A DNA stretch of 64,000 bases, taken from positions 186,001-250,000 of the forward strand of contig NZ_JASATX010000001.1 of assembly GCF_029952955.1 (NCBI RefSeq), in the 5' to 3' direction. The notes under the pieces were generated by a model, which saw only the letters and a list, made by a program, of their open reading frames with translations, was not told the origin of the DNA and made no database searches. A program made the translations under genes and the position numbers. Positions 44,130 through 52,921 of this stretch are shown here, piece by piece (within the stretch, counting starts at the first letter, position 1; each line of letters opens with the position of its first letter). The DNA is from Ruicaihuangia caeni (GTDB lineage: Bacteria > Actinomycetota > Actinomycetes > Actinomycetales > Microbacteriaceae).

Positions 44130-45290
44130 ATGGTCGCGAGCGTGTGGAGAAATTGTCGAAATCTCAGTTTTCTCATCGTGGCTGTCCTTGGTCTGGTGCT
44201 TGTGCCGGGTGTCGATCACTCGGCGCAGGCGGCCGAGAGTGTGGAGGTCCCATACGACTGCAGCGCGTCTTTGCGTCTGACGAGCGGGGACGGGCGCCAC
44301 GGCGTAGCCATCGACGTTCCTCGAGGCGTGAACTATTTGGAATCAGTCCGTCTGGTTGTCGTAAATAGCGCTGGCGGCACTCCAGAAAACGCGTTCCGAG
44401 TCTCAGTCAACAGTTGGAACGGCCCCGGAACATTGGGATCGGCTCTGTTTGAGAGCGGTCTCGTATCCGCCGATGGCCCGGCTGCGACCGAGGCCTTTGT
44501 AGCGCCTGTGGCCGTCGGTGTCCCCGTCGATTCGGGGTCACAGATAGCCGTGCACGTGCCGGCATTCGGTGCGGAAGGGCGGGGAGTCCTGCTGTGCCAA
44601 GCTCAGGCGCCCGTGACTGGTGTGCGGCCCGTGTTCTCGGACGAGTTCGGAATGACTTGGAGCGCTGCGGCCCCCATGTTCCATGTCGGCGCCTCCGCCA
44701 CCTTCCTCCTCATGCCCCGCATCACCTCGGTGGCCCCAGCGGAGGCGCGCGTCGGTGAAGAGATCACCATTCTCGGCACGGGTTTCGATCACGCCCTGAC
44801 GACCTCACTGCGCATCGGGAGCACGGTGCTCGATCGCACTCGCTTCTCGGTGGTATCCGACACAGAGCTCCGCGCCATCGTCCCTGCCGGCACGCCGCCC
44901 GGCTATGCAGATGTGCAGGTGACCTCTGACACCCTCGACTCCGCGCTCACAGCGGCGACGAGAGTGCTCGTCGTCGAGGCTGCGCCAGCAGCACCGGGCG
45001 GCCCCGCCAGCGGTGGCTCTTCGGTCACAGGCCCGACTACCCAGCACAGCAACGCTCAACCCGCGATCGCTCCGGGTCGCTCGGCTGATGGGATGCTGCC
45101 GCCGACGGGAGCCGATGCGGCCGCGACTGTCGTGTTCGCCCTACTGAGCATCGGCATCGGGGCCGCGGTGATCCGCGCCGCCACCGCGCGCGCCACAGGG
45201 CGGGCAGCGTCAGGCGCGGGGCGGCTGCGCCCCGAGGTGCTGCACCGCAGCGGTGCCGGCCGCGAGCCCGGCCTCGACCGCATCGGCTAG
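44130..45290 (+). CDS. Secreted IPT/TIG-domain protein with LPPTG sorting signal
   Basis: The 386-residue protein has a signal peptide (NLSFLIVAVLGLVLVPGV, cleavage near SAQA-AE) and an extracellular beta-rich region of about 40-195. An IPT/TIG immunoglobulin-like domain of about 197-285 follows (ITSVAPAEARVGEEITILGTGF), then a Pro/Gly/Ser linker. LPPTG at residues 323-327 is followed by a hydrophobic helix and an Arg-rich tail, so it is probably sortase-anchored. The first half is less GC-rich than its neighbours. The ATG at 44130 lacks a strong ribosome site. Its 3' end overlaps rbsK by 81 bp. Confidence 0.82.
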   Translation: MVASVWRNCRNLSFLIVAVLGLVLVPGVDHSAQAAESVEVPYDCSASLRLTSGDGRHGVAIDVPRGVNYLESVRLVVVNSAGGTPENAFRVSVNSWNGPGTLGSALFESGLVSADGPAATEAFVAPVAVGVPVDSGSQIAVHVPAFGAEGRGVLLCQAQAPVTGVRPVFSDEFGMTWSAAAPMFHVGASATFLLMPRITSVAPAEARVGEEITILGTGFDHALTTSLRIGSTVLDRTRFSVVSDTELRAIVPAGTPPGYADVQVTSDTLDSALTAATRVLVVEAAPAAPGGPASGGSSVTGPTTQHSNAQPAIAPGRSADGMLPPTGADAAATVVFALLSIGIGAAVIRAATARATGRAASGAGRLRPEVLHRSGAGREPGLDRIG

Positions 45291-46097
45291 TTCCTCGCCG
45301 CGTGCGAGTCGTGCGGCGAGGGTTCCGACGAAGGCGTCGCCGGCACCGGTCGTGTCGATCACCTTGACCTTCTCGGCCGGCACGTGGGTGACGCCGCTCT
45401 GGTCGCCGAAGACGGCGCCGTCGCCGCCGAGCGTGATCACGATCGACCGGCACCGGCCGGCCAGCGCCTGGGCCAGCTCGAGCGCGTCATCGACCGACTC
45501 GACGCTCGCCGCGTCGCGACCCGCCACCAGCGCGGCCTCGGACTCGTTGACGACGAGCGGGTCGCATATCTCCAGTAGTGAGTCAGGCACCTCGCGCGCC
45601 GGCGAGAGGTTGAGCACGAAGCGGCCGCCGGAACGCCCAGCGGTCCGGGCGGCGGCCTCGACCGCATCCAGGGGCACCTCCAGTTGAGCGAGCAGCACCG
45701 GCCCCTGACCGGTTGCGGCCACATCACCCGCGACCTGCTCAGGCTCGAGCGACGCGTTCGCGCCCTGTGCGACCACGATGGTGTTCTCGCCCGCGTCCGA
45801 CACCGTGATCAACGCGAGCCCGGTCGGCAGCATCGATCGCCGCACGTGAGTGACGTCCACGCCGCCGTCGGCGAGGGCCTGCACGAGCTCGTCGCCCTCG
45901 GCATCCGCCCCGACCGCGCCGACGAAGCTCGGCGTGGCTCCGGCCCTGGCCGCGGCGAGTGCCTGATTGGCGCCCTTGCCGCCGACGCCGGTCGTGGTCC
46001 CGGTAGCGAGCAGCGTCTCGCCGGGCAAGGGATGCCGGGAGACGAGCACGACGAGGTCACGGTTGGCGGAGCCCAGCACGATGAGGGGAGCGGTCAT
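45210..46097 (-). CDS. rbsK: Ribokinase (PfkB family)
   Basis: RbsK phosphorylates ribose at O5 with ATP. The 295-residue protein shows the PfkB signatures GGKGANQALAAARAG near the N-terminus and DTTGAGDAFVGTLAARLA near the C-terminus, with the catalytic Asp in GAGD. The ATG at 46097 is favoured because CAGAGT lies 7 nt upstream and homology begins at once. No ribose transporter or repressor lies next to it, so other pentoses or nucleosides remain possible substrates. Confidence 0.9.
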   Translation of the reverse strand: MTAPLIVLGSANRDLVVLVSRHPLPGETLLATGTTTGVGGKGANQALAAARAGATPSFVGAVGADAEGDELVQALADGGVDVTHVRRSMLPTGLALITVSDAGENTIVVAQGANASLEPEQVAGDVAATGQGPVLLAQLEVPLDAVEAAARTAGRSGGRFVLNLSPAREVPDSLLEICDPLVVNESEAALVAGRDAASVESVDDALELAQALAGRCRSIVITLGGDGAVFGDQSGVTHVPAEKVKVIDTTGAGDAFVGTLAARLARGEELADAVEAGLAAGTAAVQHLGAQPPRA

Positions 46098-46143
46098 GGG
46101 CAACACTCTGCCAGAGCCGATGCGTCGCTGGCAGGATGGCAGT

Positions 46144-46956
46144 ATGCCTCACGACGTACTCGGCGTTGCCGTGGCGCAATTCGCGCCCGGCACCGACACC
46201 TCCGCGAACCTCCAGACGATCGGCCGGCTCACCCGAACCGCGGTTGAGCGCGGCGCGCGGCTGGTGGTGTTCCCGGAGTACTCCGCGTTCTTCAGCGCGC
46301 CGATCGATGAGACCTGGCTCGAAGCCGCGGAAGATCTCGACGGCGAGTTCGTGACCGGTCTCGCAGCCGTCGCGCAGGACCAGGGCGTGCATCTGGTCGC
46401 CGGAATGATCGAGCGGGCGCCCGATGGCCGGTTCTTCAACACGCTCGTCGCCGTGAATCCCTCGGGCGACGTGGTGGCGGTGTACCGCAAGATCCACTTG
46501 TATGACGCGTTCGGTCAGAAGGAGAGCGAGTTCGTCGCGCCTGGACCGATCGAGGACCCGATCGTCTTCGACGTGCAGGGCGTTCCGGTCGCGATGCAGA
46601 CCTGCTACGACATCCGCTTCCCGGAAGTCTCGCGACGGTTGGCCGAGGCGGGTGCGCAGCTCATCGCGCTGCCAGCCGAGTGGGTGCGGGGGCCGCTGAA
46701 GGAGTACCACTGGCGCACGCTCGTCACGGCCCGCGCGATCGAGAACACCGTGTACTTCGCCGCTGCTGACCAGGCGCCGCCGATCGGCGTGGGGAACAGC
46801 ATGATCGTCGATCCGATGGGCATCGAACTCGCCACCATCGGCGAGATCGAAGACGTCGCAGTCAGCTGGGTGTCACGAGGACGCGTGCGCGCTGTGCGCG
46901 AAGTGAACCCCGCGCTGGCGCTGCGGCGATTCGACATCGTGCCTCGCACGCGCTGA
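46144..46956 (+). CDS. Carbon-nitrogen hydrolase (nitrilase superfamily, Nit2-like)
   Basis: The 270-residue amidase-fold protein has the catalytic triad Glu in VVFPEYSAF, Lys in AVYRKIHLYDAFG and Cys in QTCYDIRFPEVSR. Length and motifs match the omega-amidase/deaminated-glutathione amidase branch. The ATG at 46144 follows CAGGAT by 6 nt, so a leaderless transcript is likely. A class I aminotransferase follows on the opposite strand only 12 bp away; omega-amidases often work with glutamine-type transaminases, which makes the pair suggestive. Confidence 0.9.
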   Translation: MPHDVLGVAVAQFAPGTDTSANLQTIGRLTRTAVERGARLVVFPEYSAFFSAPIDETWLEAAEDLDGEFVTGLAAVAQDQGVHLVAGMIERAPDGRFFNTLVAVNPSGDVVAVYRKIHLYDAFGQKESEFVAPGPIEDPIVFDVQGVPVAMQTCYDIRFPEVSRRLAEAGAQLIALPAEWVRGPLKEYHWRTLVTARAIENTVYFAAADQAPPIGVGNSMIVDPMGIELATIGEIEDVAVSWVSRGRVRAVREVNPALALRRFDIVPRTR

Positions 46957-46968
46957 GGCGGTCGCCGC

Positions 46969-48162
46969 TCAGCCCATAGAGGCGAGGCGCGCGGCCGCGC
47001 TCTCGAGCACATCGATGCGCTTGCAGAACGCGAAGCGCACAAGCGACTCGTATGGAGCCCGGTTCTCGGGCGTGACGAATGCGGAGAGCGGGATGGCGGC
47101 CACTCCGGCGCGCTCCGGCAACTCGCGGCAAAGGGTCGCGGCATCCGAGTACCCGAGCGGCGTGGCGTCGGCGACGACGAAATAGCCTCCCGCCGACGGC
47201 GACACCGAGAAGCCCGCTTCGCGCAGCCCCGCCGACAGCACATTGCGCTTGTGCGCGAGTGAGCTCGCAACGCCCGAGAAGAACTCGTCGGGCAGCCCGA
47301 GGCCGACCGCAACGCCGTGCTGGAATGGCGTGCCGTTCACATAGGTCAACCACTGCTTCACCGCGACGATCGCTTCGACGAGAGCCGGGCTCGCGACCAG
47401 CCACCCGATCTTCCAGCCCGTGACATTGAAGGTCTTCGCGGCGCTCGAGATGCTGACGGTTCGCTCTGCGGCACCGGCGATCGTCGCGATCGGAGTGTGC
47501 TTCGACTCGAATCCGAGGTGCTCGTAGACCTCGTCGGCGACGATCACCGCATCATGTCGCTCGGCGAGCTCCGCGATGAGTTGCAGCGCCTCCTTGCTCA
47601 GCATGGCTCCCGTCGGATTGTGCGGGTTGTTCACCAGCACGATCCGTGTGCGATCGGTGAACGAGTCGCGCAGCCGGTCGAGGTCGGGCTCGAACTCGGG
47701 TGCGAGCAGCGGAACCGGGCGCAGCGTCGCGCCGGCGAGGGCGACGACTGCGGCGTACAGGTCGTAGAACGGTTCGAACGTCACCACCTCATCGCCGGGC
47801 TCGAGCAGCGCGAGCAACGTCGCGGTGAGAGCCTCTGTCGCGCCGGCAGTGACGAGCACCTCACGGTCCGGGTCGGCCGAGAGCCCCCAGAACCGTTCGC
47901 GGTGGTCGGCGATGGCCTCGCGCAGCACTGGCACGCCCATGGCCGGGGCGTACTGGTTGTGGCCGTCGCGGATCGCTCGTTGGGCGGCCTCGAGCACTTC
48001 GGTCGGACCGTCTTCGTCGGGGAACCCCTGCCCCAGGTTGATCGCGCCGTGACGCACGGCGAGCCCCGACATCTCGGCGAAGATCGTTGGTCGCACTTCG
48101 CCGTCGTCACCGAGCAGCATCGCGCCCTGAGCGGCGCGCCGCCACGCACCTGAAACTGTCAC
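46969..48162 (-). CDS. Class I/II PLP aminotransferase (methionine/kynurenine aminotransferase-like)
   Basis: The 397-residue fold-type I aminotransferase shows AINLGQGFPDEDGP, HNQYAPAMGVPVLREAIA, VNNPHNPTGAML, the Asp/Tyr PLP contacts in VIVADEVYEHL and the PLP lysine in SSAAKTFNVTGWKIGW. This pattern fits the YbdL / kynurenine aminotransferase / DapC-like group with broad 2-oxo acid specificity. The GTG at 48162 has TAATGT 6 nt upstream. It converges with a nitrilase of omega-amidase type. Confidence 0.9.
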   Translation of the reverse strand: MTVSGAWRRAAQGAMLLGDDGEVRPTIFAEMSGLAVRHGAINLGQGFPDEDGPTEVLEAAQRAIRDGHNQYAPAMGVPVLREAIADHRERFWGLSADPDREVLVTAGATEALTATLLALLEPGDEVVTFEPFYDLYAAVVALAGATLRPVPLLAPEFEPDLDRLRDSFTDRTRIVLVNNPHNPTGAMLSKEALQLIAELAERHDAVIVADEVYEHLGFESKHTPIATIAGAAERTVSISSAAKTFNVTGWKIGWLVASPALVEAIVAVKQWLTYVNGTPFQHGVAVGLGLPDEFFSGVASSLAHKRNVLSAGLREAGFSVSPSAGGYFVVADATPLGYSDAATLCRELPERAGVAAIPLSAFVTPENRAPYESLVRFAFCKRIDVLESAAARLASMG

Positions 48163-48168
48163 CCGGCA

Positions 48169-48174
48169 ACATTA
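48169..48174 (-). promoter_or_regulatory. Leaderless -10 box of the aminotransferase
   Basis: TAATGT on the minus strand ends 6 nt before the GTG at 48162. Confidence 0.55.
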
Positions 48175-48431
48175 CCGCCGGCCCCTTCGGATCACAGGCT
48201 GTCCGTTCCGACCGTGACGGACGGTCACGCCGGCCGGCAACCACCGCCAGCGGCACGCCTTCGCGTGTTGGGTGCAGCGTGCTGCGTGCTGCGTGCGACG
48301 CGCAACCGGTGGCCGAGCCGCGAGCGATGAGACAAGTCAGACCAAAGGGAGCCGGAAGTCGCTGCTCAGCGGCACCATAGAGAACGCACAGCTTGCCGGT
48401 GGACGCTGATCAAGCGTGAAAGGAGCGCATG

Positions 48432-50111
48432 ATGACCGAACCGACCGAGAACCAGCACCCCGGCCAAGCCTCGGGAGGCGACGACCGTGAACGCGCTGTT
48501 CCGTCCGAGCTAGGCGCGACGGATGCCGGGGGTCGGCCCGAGCCGTTCGACGCCGGATCGCAGCGACCCCGTGAGGCCGCTCCCGACACCATGAACTCCG
48601 CGCCGATGAGTTCAGCGCCGCAGACACCTCAGAGCGACGCGCCTCGCACCAGCGAGGTGCCCCCCGCCGCTCCCGGCTCTTCCAGTCCCCAGCCTGCGGA
48701 GTCGGCGCCGCACCTGGGCGGGCACGGCCCGAGCCCCGTCGGCAACGCGCCAGGTGCTGAGCGCGCACAGGAACACGCGCACACCGGTGCGGCGTTCGGC
48801 TCCTCCGCCTACGCCGGAAGCCAGCATGCGCACGCTTCGCACGCCGGTGCTCAGTACGTCGCGGGGGCCCACACCGGAGCCCCGCACCCGGCAACCGCTC
48901 ACTCCACGGGCACAGCGGCATCCGCTCCTGCCACCGCGCCGCGCCGCTCCGCGATCCCGATCATCGCGGCGCTCGCCGTCGGCGCGCTGGTCGGCGGTGT
49001 GTCGGGCGCTTCGGTCGCCCTCATCGCAGACGGCGGTGACAGCGGCACCACGATCGTGGGCAGCCAGAGCCCCGGCACGATCAGCATCAACAACGGCAAC
49101 GGAGTCGCGCCCGTCAGCGCGGTTGCGGCGAAGGCCGGCCCGAGCGTCGTCACCATCTCCGTCGGCACCTCTCAGGGAGCAGGAACCGGTTCGGGTGTCG
49201 TCATCGACGATCAGGGGCACATCATCACGAACACGCACGTGGTGACCCTCGATGGTGCGAGCGGCGACCCGAAGATCTCGGTGCGCACCTGGCACGGCCG
49301 CGTGCTCGACGCCACCCTCGTCGGTACCGACCCGCTCAGCGACTTGGCGGTGATCAAGGTCGATGGCGCTGACCTGCCGGCGATCAGCTTCGCTGATTCG
49401 TCGAGCCTCAACGTCGGCGACGCGGCGATTGCGATCGGGGCCCCGCTGGGGCTTGCGAACACGGTCACCGATGGCATCGTGAGCGCACTGAACCGCAGCA
49501 TCACGGTGGCTTCGTCTGCAGCGCCCGAGCAGCCGCAGCAGGATCAGCCCCAACAGCCCGACAACCCCTTCGACTTCTGGCGTTTCGACGTGCCGGGTCA
49601 GGAGCAGTCGAGCGCGAGGTCGACCGTGCAGTTGAGCGTGCTGCAGACGGATGCCGCGATCAACCCCGGGAACTCGGGCGGCGCCCTGCTGAACGCAGAG
49701 GGCAAGCTCATCGGAGTGAACGTCGCGATCGCGAGCGCGGGCAACAGCCAGGGCTCGGCGGGCAGCATCGGGGTGGGATTCGCGATCCCGTCGAATCTGG
49801 CGAAGCGGGTCGCCGGCGAATTGATCGACAACGGTGCGGCGACGCACGGCCTCCTCGGCGCGATGGTCACCCAGCCCTCGGGCGGCACGCTCGGGGCCGA
49901 GATCGCCGAGAACCCGGGGCAGGGCGCGGCCAATGATGCCGGCCTGCGCAAGGGCGATGTGGTCACCTACCTGGGCGACATCCCGATCACGAGCGCGAAC
50001 GACCTGACAGCCCAGGTGCGCGCGCTGCCGGCGGGCGCCAAGACGACCATCACCTACGTGAGGGACGGCAAGGTGCGCACGGTCGACGTGACGCTCGGAT
50101 CTCTCGATTAG
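48432..50111 (+). CDS. HtrA/DegP-like membrane-anchored serine protease with PDZ domain
   Basis: The 559-residue envelope protease has a Pro/Ala/Ser/His-rich cytoplasmic N-terminus of about 170 residues, one membrane helix near 173-200, a trypsin-like domain, and a C-terminal PDZ domain from about residue 455 (KGDVVTYLGDIPITSANDL). The triad is His near 269 (NTHVVT), Asp near 304 (SDLAVIKV) and Ser near 415 (NPGNSGGALL). It degrades or refolds damaged exported proteins. The second of two adjacent ATGs is chosen, with AAAGGAG 7 nt upstream. The 266-bp upstream gap has small GC-rich repeats and no supported gene. Confidence 0.93.
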   Translation: MTEPTENQHPGQASGGDDRERAVPSELGATDAGGRPEPFDAGSQRPREAAPDTMNSAPMSSAPQTPQSDAPRTSEVPPAAPGSSSPQPAESAPHLGGHGPSPVGNAPGAERAQEHAHTGAAFGSSAYAGSQHAHASHAGAQYVAGAHTGAPHPATAHSTGTAASAPATAPRRSAIPIIAALAVGALVGGVSGASVALIADGGDSGTTIVGSQSPGTISINNGNGVAPVSAVAAKAGPSVVTISVGTSQGAGTGSGVVIDDQGHIITNTHVVTLDGASGDPKISVRTWHGRVLDATLVGTDPLSDLAVIKVDGADLPAISFADSSSLNVGDAAIAIGAPLGLANTVTDGIVSALNRSITVASSAAPEQPQQDQPQQPDNPFDFWRFDVPGQEQSSARSTVQLSVLQTDAAINPGNSGGALLNAEGKLIGVNVAIASAGNSQGSAGSIGVGFAIPSNLAKRVAGELIDNGAATHGLLGAMVTQPSGGTLGAEIAENPGQGAANDAGLRKGDVVTYLGDIPITSANDLTAQVRALPAGAKTTITYVRDGKVRTVDVTLGSLD

Positions 50112-50157
50112 GCCGCAGCAGGGAGTCGCGACAGGAAGCGCCGGACCAGGCGACCAC

Positions 50158-50199
50158 ACCGGCGGGCCGGGGCGCGAAGAGCGCACCCGGCCCGCCGGT
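50158..50199 (+). terminator. Long hairpin after the protease gene
   Basis: ACCGGCGGGCCGGG (50158-50171) pairs perfectly with CCCGGCCCGCCGGT (50186-50199). An inner GCGC/GCGC stem and GAAGA loop extend it. The last T of the stem is also the first base of the next gene's -10 box, so termination and initiation elements overlap. Confidence 0.6.
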
Positions 50200-50204
50200 A
50201 CGCT
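50199..50204 (+). promoter_or_regulatory. Leaderless -10 box of the glycosyltransferase
   Basis: TACGCT ends 7 nt before the ATG at 50212. Confidence 0.55.
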
Positions 50205-50211
50205 TGTGCGC

Positions 50212-51252
50212 ATGGCAGACGATCGGTTCCCCGGCGTCTCCTACGTCATTCCGGTGCTCAATGAGGCCGGGTACATCGAGCACGCGGTGCGAACCGTGCT
50301 CGCGCAGGACTACCCCGGCGAGCGAGAGCTGATCCTCGCGCTTGGACCCTCGACCGACGGCACCGATGAGATCGTCGAGCGTCTTGCCGAGCGAGACCCG
50401 CGCGTGCGCTGGGTGAGGAACCCGCAGACCGACATCCCGGCGGGGCTCAATCTGGCGATCCGCGCGAGCCGGCATCCGATCGTCGTGCGCGTCGACGCCC
50501 ACTCAGAGCTCGAGCCCGACTACACGCGGAAGGCGGTCGCCGTTCTGCAACGCACGGGCGCCGCGAACGTCGGCGGCCTGATGAAGGCGCAAGGCCGAAC
50601 GCCCTTCCAGGCGGCCGTTGCGCGCGCCTACAACAGCCGCATCGGGCTTGGCGGAGGTCAGTACCACGGCGGCACGGATGCCGGCCCTGCCGAGTCGGCA
50701 TACCTCGGCGTGTTCCGCCGCGAAGTGCTCTTCGAAGCGGGGCTCTACGACGAGTCGGTGCGGCGCGGGGAGGACTGGGAACTCAACCTGCGCATCCGCT
50801 CGGCCGGGCACCTCGTCTGGTTCGATCCCGACCTCGAGGTGACGTACTGGCCTCGTGACAGCTGGGAGAAGCTGGTGCGCCAGTTCAGCGCGACCGGTGC
50901 GTGGCGTGGCGAGCTCGTGCGCCGGTACAAGGGCCGTAACCCGCTCCGATTCTTCGTGCCGCCCCTGCTGGTGCTCGCGATCGTGCTCAGCCTGGTGCTC
51001 GCAGTGCTCCAACTGACGGGTGTGGTGCACGGCTGGCCGTCGTGGCTGCTCAGCGCGGTGTACCTCGGCCCGCTCGCCTACCTCGCGCTCTTGCTCTGGG
51101 TGAGCTTCGTCAGCGAACGGGGCGCCACCGCTCGAGATCGCTGGCTCTACCTGCTGGTGCTGCCGAGCATGCATCTCGCGTGGGGAGCGGGGTTCATCGT
51201 CGGTGTTCTCAAGGGCGCCCGCGACGTGGTCGACACCTCGCGAACGGGCTGA
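50212..51252 (+). CDS. Family 2 glycosyltransferase (ExoA-like) with C-terminal membrane helices
   Basis: The 346-residue GT-A enzyme begins VSYVIPVLNEAGYIEHAV. It has the DxD-like RVDAHSELEPDY, GGAESAYLGVFRR-type acceptor loop residues and GEDWELNLRIR. Three hydrophobic helices near the C-terminus (about 243-268, 278-300, 312-335) anchor it to the membrane. It resembles ExoA-type transferases of exopolysaccharide synthesis. It sits beside three CDP-glycerol-type transferases, so it probably contributes sugar or linkage residues to a wall polymer. The ATG at 50212 is fixed by the -10 box. Confidence 0.88.
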   Translation: MADDRFPGVSYVIPVLNEAGYIEHAVRTVLAQDYPGERELILALGPSTDGTDEIVERLAERDPRVRWVRNPQTDIPAGLNLAIRASRHPIVVRVDAHSELEPDYTRKAVAVLQRTGAANVGGLMKAQGRTPFQAAVARAYNSRIGLGGGQYHGGTDAGPAESAYLGVFRREVLFEAGLYDESVRRGEDWELNLRIRSAGHLVWFDPDLEVTYWPRDSWEKLVRQFSATGAWRGELVRRYKGRNPLRFFVPPLLVLAIVLSLVLAVLQLTGVVHGWPSWLLSAVYLGPLAYLALLLWVSFVSERGATARDRWLYLLVLPSMHLAWGAGFIVGVLKGARDVVDTSRTG

Positions 51253-51256
51253 CGCC

Positions 51257-52921
51257 TCAGCCGATCCGACCCGTGTCGAGCAGGCGCCGCACGACTCGCT
51301 CCGCTGCGCGGCCGTCGTCGTTCGGATTGAACCGCTGCCGCCAACGCTCGTATGCCTCGGAGAACTGCTGGCGGACCTCGTCGAGCGACGACACCGCTCG
51401 CGCGAGCGATTCCACATCGGCGAGCACCGGGCCGGGCGGATCTTCCAGCAGGTCGAAGGTGAACCCGCGCAGCCGGTCTCGGTAGTGCTCCAGATCGGGG
51501 GCGAAGAACAGCACGGGTTTGCCCGTGACCGTGAAATCGAACATCGCCGAGGAGTAGTCGGTGATGAGCGCGTCCGCAGCGAGGTACAACTCGGCGATGT
51601 CCGGGAAGCGGGTGACATCGATCACGCCGGGCGCCTCCACGTCGGTGCCAGGGCCGAGCGTGCGCGAGTGGCCTCGGAGAAGCACGACCACCTCGCGGTC
51701 GTCGACGTGCGGCATCCTGCGCACGAATTCCGCGCTTCCCAAGTGATCGACCTCGTCGGGCCGGTCGTCGCGCCAGGTGGGCGCATAGAGCAGGACGAGT
51801 GCATCGTCGCGGATGCCGAGACGGCGCCGCACCGTCGACGCCTCGCCTCGCGAGAGCACATCGTCACGCGGGTAGCCGAGCTCCCAGACCGGCCCGAAGA
51901 ACGCGTACGAGCGGCGGAACACGCGCGTCGAATGCGGGTTCTGCGAGAGCATGATGCTCCAGCGCGAGCGCTCCCGAAGCGTAGCGATGGCCGCTCTCGG
52001 ACGGAACCCGGGGCGCCCGAGCGCGAGCCGCTTGAGGGGAGTGCCGTGCCACGTCTGCAGCACCGCTTGGTGGGCTCGCCGACGGTATCGGCCGCGCAGC
52101 CAGTCGTTCACGACGAGCAGCCTCGCCGACGCCCGCACCCTCCACCACTCGCGGCTGCCCTCGATGAGGCGGATGGCGCCCTCCGGCACCCGCACGGACG
52201 CGTCGGCGACGCTCCAGTACCGTGTGACGCCCGGCGCGAGCTCGCTCAGGGCACGGTCGATGGCGCGCGGATTGCACGAGGCGCTGCTGCCATAGAAGCT
52301 CTCGAAGAATACGGCGTTCTCGGGCGCTGGCCGCGCTCGCCGGTACTGCTGCTCGAGGCGTCGTTGCTGCTCCGGCCCGCGTTCGTCGTCGGCCAACGGG
52401 GGTGCGATGAGGAGGGCGGGCGCCTGGTGATCGCCCATGCCTCCGCCCGGCTCGAAGGAGAGCCTCGCAACCTGCTCGACCAAGAGCGCAGCGGGTAGCG
52501 ACGCCGAAGCCGAGAACTCAAGCGGCGATGCGGCGCGCATCGTGTACCGGCCGGCGGGCGGAGGCAGCGGATGCCGCTCCTCAACCCCGAGCGACCACCG
52601 CCCGTTCCGGAGTGCCACCGTCGCCCGCCACCCATCTCGCTGCGGGTCGCGCTCGACCGACGCCGGCGCCCGCCAGCGGGATCCGACGAGCTCGAGGTCG
52701 ACCGGCGTGGACCCGGTGCCGCCGAGCACGAGTTCCGGCACTTCTCCGCCGTGCAGCATCACGGTGTCGATGATCACCGCATCCATGCCCCCGGTCGGCT
52801 CACCCGAAGTCGGCTCCCCATTCGTTTCGAGGTCGGTGGGGTCGACGCGGTCGACGTGGGGCGCGTCGGAGGCGTTGTCGCGCTCCTGCGATGCGCCGCC
52901 GCGCTCGTCGGACGTGCTCAT
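51257..52921 (-). CDS. CDP-glycerol glycerophosphotransferase family protein
   Basis: The 554-residue protein has an acidic/Ser-rich N-terminus and a beta-rich region of about 45-170. From about 195 it carries the TagF/TagB-type GT-B domain: LQTWHGTPLKRLALG, LGYPRDDVLSRG, LLYAPTWRDDRP and LITDYSSAMFDFTVTGKPVLFF. The family polymerises or primes poly(glycerol phosphate) wall teichoic acids from CDP-glycerol. It starts where the preceding gene ends (ATGA overlap), so it is the second gene of a minus-strand operon. Its 3' end lies 4 bp from the convergent glycosyltransferase. Confidence 0.88.
   Translation of the reverse strand: MSTSDERGGASQERDNASDAPHVDRVDPTDLETNGEPTSGEPTGGMDAVIIDTVMLHGGEVPELVLGGTGSTPVDLELVGSRWRAPASVERDPQRDGWRATVALRNGRWSLGVEERHPLPPPAGRYTMRAASPLEFSASASLPAALLVEQVARLSFEPGGGMGDHQAPALLIAPPLADDERGPEQQRRLEQQYRRARPAPENAVFFESFYGSSASCNPRAIDRALSELAPGVTRYWSVADASVRVPEGAIRLIEGSREWWRVRASARLLVVNDWLRGRYRRRAHQAVLQTWHGTPLKRLALGRPGFRPRAAIATLRERSRWSIMLSQNPHSTRVFRRSYAFFGPVWELGYPRDDVLSRGEASTVRRRLGIRDDALVLLYAPTWRDDRPDEVDHLGSAEFVRRMPHVDDREVVVLLRGHSRTLGPGTDVEAPGVIDVTRFPDIAELYLAADALITDYSSAMFDFTVTGKPVLFFAPDLEHYRDRLRGFTFDLLEDPPGPVLADVESLARAVSSLDEVRQQFSEAYERWRQRFNPNDDGRAAERVVRRLLDTGRIG

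Noticed and set aside
43999-44280. Small open frames between the efflux and LPPTG genes
   Set aside because: They overlap the signal-peptide region of the LPPTG gene, show no start signals and have atypical composition.
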